Positions 6,358 through 10,106 of a stretch of DNA of 10,106 nt are shown one piece after another. The position numbers and the translations under genes were made by a program. This DNA is from JAAHGY01 sp051439365 (GTDB lineage Bacteria > Cyanobacteriota > Cyanobacteriia > CAKZMO01), in contig JBFRWC010000486.1 of the NCBI GenBank assembly GCA_051439365.1, positions 1-10,106 of the forward strand, given 5' to 3'. Position 1 is the stretch's first letter, and every line of letters begins with the position of its first letter. A model generated the notes under the pieces. The model did no database searches and was not told where the DNA came from. It was given only the letters and a program-made list of their open reading frames with translations.

Positions 6358-7866
6358 TTCAACGTGCGGTAGTGCAAGGACATAGCGGTATCCTGACTCG
6401 ACGGAACCTTGAATGGACAGGGTGCCATTATGAATCTGGACCAAAATTTGGCACAGAAGAATGCTGAGTTGCTGGCGTGTTTGTAGGGCTTGTTGCTCTC
6501 GATCTAATGACTCAGTCGAGGTAACGGTGGCGGCTGGAGTGGGTTGTTCTTGCAGTGCGATCGCCTGTTGCCCAGATCCCTCAGTGGCCGTAGACCAAGG
6601 ACTCGCCGAGTTATGGAGCGATCGCCCTGACAGGTTGGGGGCATAGTACAACTCTGTATGGGGGAGTCCTTCTTCCAGGAAAGGATGGGAAGCCCAAATA
6701 GCAACGTTAAGTCTGTTAGACTTGCGGGAAATATGGATACGAATGAGACTTCCAGGGTTAGAAATGTGAATCACCCGGAAAACCAAGTGATAGAGAATCT
6801 GCTTCACCTTAACTTTATCTAACACCCAAGCCCGTTGCCCTGGCTCAATCGTCAGACTGATATCTTGTTCACGCTGCTCACAGATGGCTCGTAGCTTGGT
6901 CAAGCATTGCTGACAAAACATTTCCAGATCAACATCTGTGAGGTCTAGGCTTTGATCAAAGGCGCTCAGCCCTCCCAGTTCAATAGTTTCATCCACCAAG
7001 GACAGCATCGATTGGCTGCTGCCGTGAATGATATCAATATATTCCTTTTGCTTACGGGTTAAGGGTCCGTAGATTTCACGAGTAAGAACGCTCGCCATGC
7101 CCAAAATGGATGTGAGCGGAGTGCGCAGATCTTGCACCATTTGGGCAATCAAGTTGCCTTTGACGGTGTTGGCATGAACAGCAATGCTACTAGCCGCACT
7201 TCCCATCGTGTTGGGGAATGGACTTCCCGGTTGGGGAGTGGCCGTGCCTGCCAAGAGAGTGGTGGCGACGGACGGGTCAAGATTGCTGGTTGTGGAAGGA
7301 TTCATCTGGGCATTTAGGAGCTGACTCCGCTCAACTTCACTCATGCTCCAACGGGCAATGAGTTCTAAGAAGCCCGTATCTTTCTCGGTAAATTGGCGGG
7401 GGGCCAGTTCCATGACAGCCAGGGTACCTAAACAGTATCCTTCAGAGTTGAACAACGGCACCCCAAGATAGGCTTGAATTCCATACCGTTGGACGAGCAG
7501 GCTATCTTTGTGGTCTGGGTGGGCATTTGTATCTTCGATGATGAGACTCCGCTGAGTGCTCACAACCGTGTCACAGAATGATGCTTCTCTAGGTAATTGC
7601 CGAGAGACGGCCAAATCATTCATCAGGCCAATGCGAGATAGACCCACGGCTGCCTTAAAGTGCTGGCGATCCTGTTCCATGAAGCTCAGGATACAAATGG
7701 ATGTGCCCAAGAAATGGGCCGCTGTTTGTGTAGCTTCATCGAAGACTGGAACACTGGTGGACGCTGGGATTCCCAAACGACTAAGTGCCAGTAATCGCCG
7801 TTGTTCCAATTCAGAATTGGAGGTAGTACTGTTAGGATTTGAATACCTGTTGTCAGGGCTTATCAT
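6352..7866 (-). CDS. GAF-domain histidine-kinase-like protein with degenerate catalytic motifs (probable pseudokinase)
   Basis: The protein has 504 residues and no membrane segment. Residues 1-38 are a polar lead. Residues 39-183 form a GAF sensor domain, with PREASFCDTVV, ED at 111-112, YLGVPL and GTLAVM typical of the family. A Ser/Thr/Pro-rich linker follows (185-225). A dimerisation/phosphoacceptor-like helix pair spans about 236-303. Its H-box reads MVQDLRTPLTSILG: the His that accepts phosphate is Gln245 (CAA, bases 7134-7132). The ATP-binding half is also eroded. The N-box position reads KQILYHLVFRVIHIS without the Asn, the G1 DxGxG is replaced by IWASHPF, and residues 400-460 are low complexity with no GxGLGL. 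The fold ending is still recognisable (LCQILVQIHNGTLSIQG...GYRYVLALP). Autophosphorylation looks impossible, so the protein probably acts as a scaffold or as a partner for another kinase. ATG 7866 has AAGGGG 5 nt upstream. Confidence 0.88.
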   Translation of the reverse strand: MISPDNRYSNPNSTTSNSELEQRRLLALSRLGIPASTSVPVFDEATQTAAHFLGTSICILSFMEQDRQHFKAAVGLSRIGLMNDLAVSRQLPREASFCDTVVSTQRSLIIEDTNAHPDHKDSLLVQRYGIQAYLGVPLFNSEGYCLGTLAVMELAPRQFTEKDTGFLELIARWSMSEVERSQLLNAQMNPSTTSNLDPSVATTLLAGTATPQPGSPFPNTMGSAASSIAVHANTVKGNLIAQMVQDLRTPLTSILGMASVLTREIYGPLTRKQKEYIDIIHGSSQSMLSLVDETIELGGLSAFDQSLDLTDVDLEMFCQQCLTKLRAICEQREQDISLTIEPGQRAWVLDKVKVKQILYHLVFRVIHISNPGSLIRIHISRKSNRLNVAIWASHPFLEEGLPHTELYYAPNLSGRSLHNSASPWSTATEGSGQQAIALQEQPTPAATVTSTESLDREQQALQTRQQLSILLCQILVQIHNGTLSIQGSVESGYRYVLALPHVEA

Positions 7867-8185
7867 TGCAACCCCTTTTCTTGCTGAGTGTGCTTAACAT
7901 CACAACCAAATTCAGTGAACTAAATTGGTTGATATATTAAGAGTGCCCTGATTGGGACACGGATGAACGCGATCGCTCCTAAAGATTAGAAAGTTCCGCA
8001 TTCTTGATGAGTTTTGGGTTAAGTACGCTTGGTTTCGTCTTAAAAATACTGAGAGAATCCGTATTTTTCGGGATTGACAGGCAGGGCGATCGCTTGCAGA
8101 TTCCATCCGTGATCCTCCGTTTTAATGCCTACGCACTGAGAATTCAATGGCGACCCATTCGTTGCCAACCATTCGTTACCGCCAA
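7867..8185. other. Intergenic region between two minus-strand genes
   Basis: These 319 nt carry no convincing gene; the longest frame on the minus strand (8106-7912) has no family features. The region holds two HIP1 sites (7969-7976 and 8086-8093), a dyad GTGCCC/GGGACAC (7943-7960), an AT-rich hairpin (8042-8068) and short tandem repeats (8155-8196). On the minus strand TTAATATATC lies about 70-80 nt before the GAF gene start and could include a -10 box, but no -35 fits. Confidence 0.5.
8042..8068 (-). terminator. Perfect 8-bp hairpin downstream of the membrane protein gene
   Basis: AAAAATAC (8042-8049) and GTATTTTT (8061-8068) are perfect inverted repeats around an 11-nt loop. Read on the minus strand, the 3' arm ends in five T residues, as in a weak intrinsic terminator. 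It lies about 120 nt after the stop of the membrane protein gene. The stem has only two G:C pairs (A:T-rich), so strength is doubtful. An operator for the GAF gene is an alternative. Confidence 0.35.
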
Positions 8186-8196
8186 TTAGTTGCCAC
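8155..8196. repeat. Three tandem ~14-nt units overlapping a stop codon
   Basis: The units start at 8155, 8169 and 8183: CCATTCGTTGCCAA, CCATTCGTTACCGC and CAATTAGTTGCCAC. The first two differ at three positions (11 of the first 12 bases match); the third is more diverged. The third covers the stop codon of the membrane protein gene (TAA at 8188-8186). Each unit can be read as two heptamers, reminiscent of the short heptanucleotide tandem repeats known from some filamentous cyanobacteria; that link is inference. Confidence 0.6.
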
Positions 8197-9220
8197 CAAA
8201 CAACGCCAGGATTGAATCCCAAACTGCAATATAAAAATTTCCCCCTTGATCAGGGCGAAAAATTTGAAGTGGACTGCCACTACTGCCCACAAATGGGCGT
8301 AAGCGCCAACCAAGCTGCATTCCCACCAAGCCATAAATCACAATCCACACTCGCAGTAGCAGGTTATTGAGGGGTTGTTCCATCCGAAATGCTAAGTAAA
8401 TACAGCCGCGATAGAGATACTGCACTCCGTAAATGCCGCATAATCCAAAAATGGCGACGTGGAGCAGCAGCAAAAATGGATAATGCTGGGTGGTGAGCGA
8501 AAAGAAAAAGGCAATGGGGGCAAGGCTAGCCAGCAAAATGCAGGTGGTCCCTAAGGTCATGACCATTAAGGTGACGGTTTGCAAAAACTTAAAGCGTTGC
8601 CCCAGCAAAACATTGAAGGTGTACAGAGATGGAATACAAATGATCGCAGTCAGCATGAACAGCAGCGGTAGTTTAAAGGCAGCCACGATACTTTGTAAGA
8701 CGCTGTGATTCATTCCCATCGTCAGGCCGTAAATGGAGGAGAGCAGAGTGGTCAAGATTACCATTGAGGCAATGATTTGGGGGAGTTGCTGCTGGCGATG
8801 GATTTGCTCAAATAAGGCCGTTTGTGCCCGGAGAATGTAATCCAAAAAGTAGAATGCCAGTCGGAACAGATTGTTGTCTTGGAGGGCGGTGCGTAAGGCT
8901 TGGATGTCGTCTTGAGAGTATGCAAACCGATTTTGCTTGGGTCTTCGGTGAGGGGGCGGCGTATCGGCAGGAGGGCGATCGCTTTGGTTCCGTCGTGGGT
9001 AGCGGTCAATAGCTGCGTCACTCAATCCCCACGCGGCGAGATCGGTCTCGGTCGGGCTCAGGTTATCGGCATCGATCGGGTCCAGGCTGGGGGAATCTGG
9101 CGGATGATCAAATTCCCGATCAGGGGGTTGCGGTAACTTGTGCAGTGATTGTGGGTCTAGAGCCGATGAGTCTGTACCATCAGGAGACGATTGGGATGCA
9201 TTAGGCGATTGGGATGTCAT
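8186..9220 (-). CDS. Polytopic membrane protein with Pro/Asp/Ser-rich N-terminal tail
   Basis: The protein has 344 residues. Residues 1-100 are a disordered-looking tail rich in Pro, Asp, Ser and Gln, with a basic patch (HRRPKQNR) before the folded part. An amphipathic stretch (105-143) is followed by about five membrane helices at roughly 147-169, 183-205, 213-240, 247-270 and 287-306. A conserved-looking end follows (WRLRPFVGSSGSPLQIFRPDQGGNFY, 305-330). From memory this resembles a cyanobacterial membrane protein family sometimes auto-labelled 'actin-binding WH2 domain'. That label has no support in this sequence and I would not transfer it. There is no catalytic motif and I do not assign a function. 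The ATG at 9220 has no strong ribosome site upstream. The gene is divergent from rsmH, 171 nt away, and 319 nt upstream of the GAF gene on the same strand. The tail may bind partners, but that is inference. Confidence 0.85.
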   Translation of the reverse strand: MTSQSPNASQSSPDGTDSSALDPQSLHKLPQPPDREFDHPPDSPSLDPIDADNLSPTETDLAAWGLSDAAIDRYPRRNQSDRPPADTPPPHRRPKQNRFAYSQDDIQALRTALQDNNLFRLAFYFLDYILRAQTALFEQIHRQQQLPQIIASMVILTTLLSSIYGLTMGMNHSVLQSIVAAFKLPLLFMLTAIICIPSLYTFNVLLGQRFKFLQTVTLMVMTLGTTCILLASLAPIAFFFSLTTQHYPFLLLLHVAIFGLCGIYGVQYLYRGCIYLAFRMEQPLNNLLLRVWIVIYGLVGMQLGWRLRPFVGSSGSPLQIFRPDQGGNFYIAVWDSILALFGGN

Positions 9221-9254
9221 ACTATCGCAGCAGTTAATGGATTAAACGTTACAA

Positions 9255-9267
9255 TGTCCTACGGACA
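9255..9267. repeat. Small hairpin in the rsmH/membrane-protein divergent region
   Basis: TGTCC (9255-9259) and GGACA (9263-9267) pair around a 3-nt TAC loop. Just upstream is the palindrome AACGTT (9245-9250). Both lie in the 171-nt divergent region and could be operator sites for either gene. No clear promoter boxes are visible. Confidence 0.3.
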
Positions 9268-9339
9268 GAGAGTGCCCGATTTCGGATGCAGACAAGACAA
9301 GATTCAGTAAAGTTCTCTCTGGGAAAAGGATTGAGAGCA

Positions 9340-9402
9340 ATGAATCCAGAAGCCTTTGAGGGTGAGCCAAAGATGGCAATTGGGGGTGAGGATGGAATTT
9401 AA
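9340..9402 (+). CDS. Possible 20-codon leader ORF overlapping the rsmH start
   Basis: An ATG at 9340 with a good AAAAGGA (9324-9330) 9 nt upstream opens a 20-codon frame (MNPEAFEGEPKMAI...). It ends with TAA at 9400-9402, 11 nt inside rsmH and in another frame. The ribosome site is better than the one in front of rsmH itself, so translation of the leader could feed or hinder rsmH by coupling. The peptide has no recognisable features. It may simply be chance. Confidence 0.25.
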   Translation: MNPEAFEGEPKMAIGGEDGI

Positions 9403-10106
9403 GCACGTTTCGGTGTTGGTAGAGGAGGCGATCGCCCAGCTCAATCTCCAACCTCAGGGAATTTACTTAGATGCGACGGTGGGGGGCGGGGGGCATAGTC
9501 AGGCAATCCTGGACCGGGCGACTGAGAGCCGGGTAGTGGGCATCGATCAGGATGCTAGGGCGATCGCTGCGGCCCAATCACGACTGCACGAGTATGGCGA
9601 TCGTATTCAGTTTTGGCGGGGTAATTTTTCTGATTACGATCCAGGGGAACGACGTTTTGACGGCATTTTAGCGGATTTGGGCGTGAGTTCTGCCCAATTA
9701 GACGTGGCAGAACGGGGTTTTAGCTTTCGTCACGAAGCCTCCCTGGATATGCGGATGAATCCAGAGGATGAATTGACGGCAGCTGATATTGTCAATCATT
9801 GGGATGAAAAACAGCTTGCCGATGTCATTTATCAGTACGGCGAGGAGCGCTTATCACGACGGATTGCGCGGCGGATTGTAGAAAAACGACCACTGTCTAC
9901 CACCACTCAATTATCAGAGGCAATTTGGCATAGTGTTCCCCGGTCCTATCGTTATGGGAAAATCCATCCGGCAACCCGTACCTTTCAGGCGCTACGGATC
10001 GCGGTGAATCGCGAACTGGAGGTTCTGACTCAGTTGCTTGAACTCGCTCCCCAGTGGCTCAATCCGTATGGTCGCCTGGTCATCATCAGCTTCCATAGTC
10101 TAGAAG
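9392..10106 (+). CDS. rsmH: 16S rRNA (cytosine-1402-N4)-methyltransferase RsmH, 3' part missing
   Basis: RsmH (MraW) uses S-adenosylmethionine to methylate N4 of C1402 in the 16S rRNA decoding centre. The frame from ATG 9392 gives 238 residues before the window ends in mid-codon, about three quarters of the usual ~300-310. Visible family signatures are HVSVLVEEAI (5-14), the SAM-binding LDATVGGGGHS (26-36), VVGIDQD (48-54), GILADLGVSS (91-100), and LDMRMNP (118-124). These are followed by YGEERLSRRIARRIVE (149-164), IHPATRTFQALRIAVNREL (191-209) and the start of the VIISFHSLE motif at the very end. No key residue is missing. The start is preceded by GGTGAGG. An upstream ATG at 9373 is out of frame; in-frame GTG/TTG codons lie upstream but match the family start less well. 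The upstream neighbour is divergent; the downstream neighbour is outside the window. Confidence 0.96.
   Translation, partial: MEFKHVSVLVEEAIAQLNLQPQGIYLDATVGGGGHSQAILDRATESRVVGIDQDARAIAAAQSRLHEYGDRIQFWRGNFSDYDPGERRFDGILADLGVSSAQLDVAERGFSFRHEASLDMRMNPEDELTAADIVNHWDEKQLADVIYQYGEERLSRRIARRIVEKRPLSTTTQLSEAIWHSVPRSYRYGKIHPATRTFQALRIAVNRELEVLTQLLELAPQWLNPYGRLVIISFHSLE

Larger units (their letters stand above)
544..9567. repeat. HIP1 octamer family (GCGATCGC), about 15 copies
   Basis: Copies start at 544, 1704, 2112, 3275, 3850, 4895, 5441, 6334, 6557, 6618, 7969, 8086, 8975, 9428 and 9560. They occur both inside genes and between them, about 1.5 per kb, where a random 8-mer would be expected roughly once in 65 kb. 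HIP1 is an abundant cyanobacterial repeat and is the strongest base-level sign of the host group. The adk coding sequence itself (5610-6260) has none. Confidence 0.9.

Noticed and set aside
7912..8106. 64-codon minus-strand frame between the membrane protein and GAF genes
   Set aside because: No ribosome site and no recognisable composition or motif; it crosses the AT-rich hairpin and HIP1 sites typical of non-coding DNA.
9242..9451. 69-codon minus-strand frame opposite the rsmH start
   Set aside because: It runs antisense to the well-supported rsmH N terminus and has no homology features.

Overview
This is a chromosomal stretch from a cyanobacterium. Three things point there. The HIP1 octamer GCGATCGC occurs about 15 times in 10.1 kb, far above chance. 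The proteins include an EGY-type site-2 protease, a y-type (TrxQ-like) thioredoxin and a multi-pass membrane protein of a kind I associate with cyanobacteria. The remaining genes are ordinary bacterial housekeeping genes. The genus cannot be named from the window. I see no phage, IS element, CRISPR array, tRNA or rRNA.

Layout, left to right. (1) 1-447 (+): C-terminal part, or all, of an unrecognised beta-rich protein, open at the left edge. (2) 609-929 (+): y-type thioredoxin, preceded by an intergenic region with a perfect 17-bp tandem duplication and a 14-bp palindrome built on HIP1. (3) 5237-1026 (-): a three-gene run of EGY-like intramembrane metalloprotease, PIN-domain protein with a C-terminal membrane anchor, and peptide chain release factor 3 (prfC). 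The first two are separated by 1 nt. prfC follows after 77 nt and has its own consensus -10 box. (4) 5238-5609: a divergent intergenic region full of direct and inverted repeats. (5) 5610-6260 (+): adenylate kinase of the long, four-cysteine LID type, which resembles alphaproteobacterial enzymes. (6) 7866-6352 (-): GAF plus histidine-kinase-like protein whose phosphoacceptor His is Gln and whose ATP-binding boxes are eroded, so a probable pseudokinase. (7) 9220-8186 (-): polytopic membrane protein with a long Pro/Asp/Ser-rich N-terminal tail. (8) 9392-10106 (+): rsmH (mraW), 16S rRNA m4C1402 methyltransferase, cut by the right edge.

Functionally the window mixes translation (prfC, rsmH), nucleotide balance (adk), redox control (thioredoxin), membrane proteolysis (S2P) and a likely signalling scaffold. 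No single pathway links all the genes. The only neighbours close enough to suggest joint action are the site-2 protease and the PIN/TM protein. I did not find a clear new multi-gene system. The best leads are the degenerate histidine kinase, the protease-PIN pair, the foreign-looking adenylate kinase, and the repeat-bearing intergenic regions.
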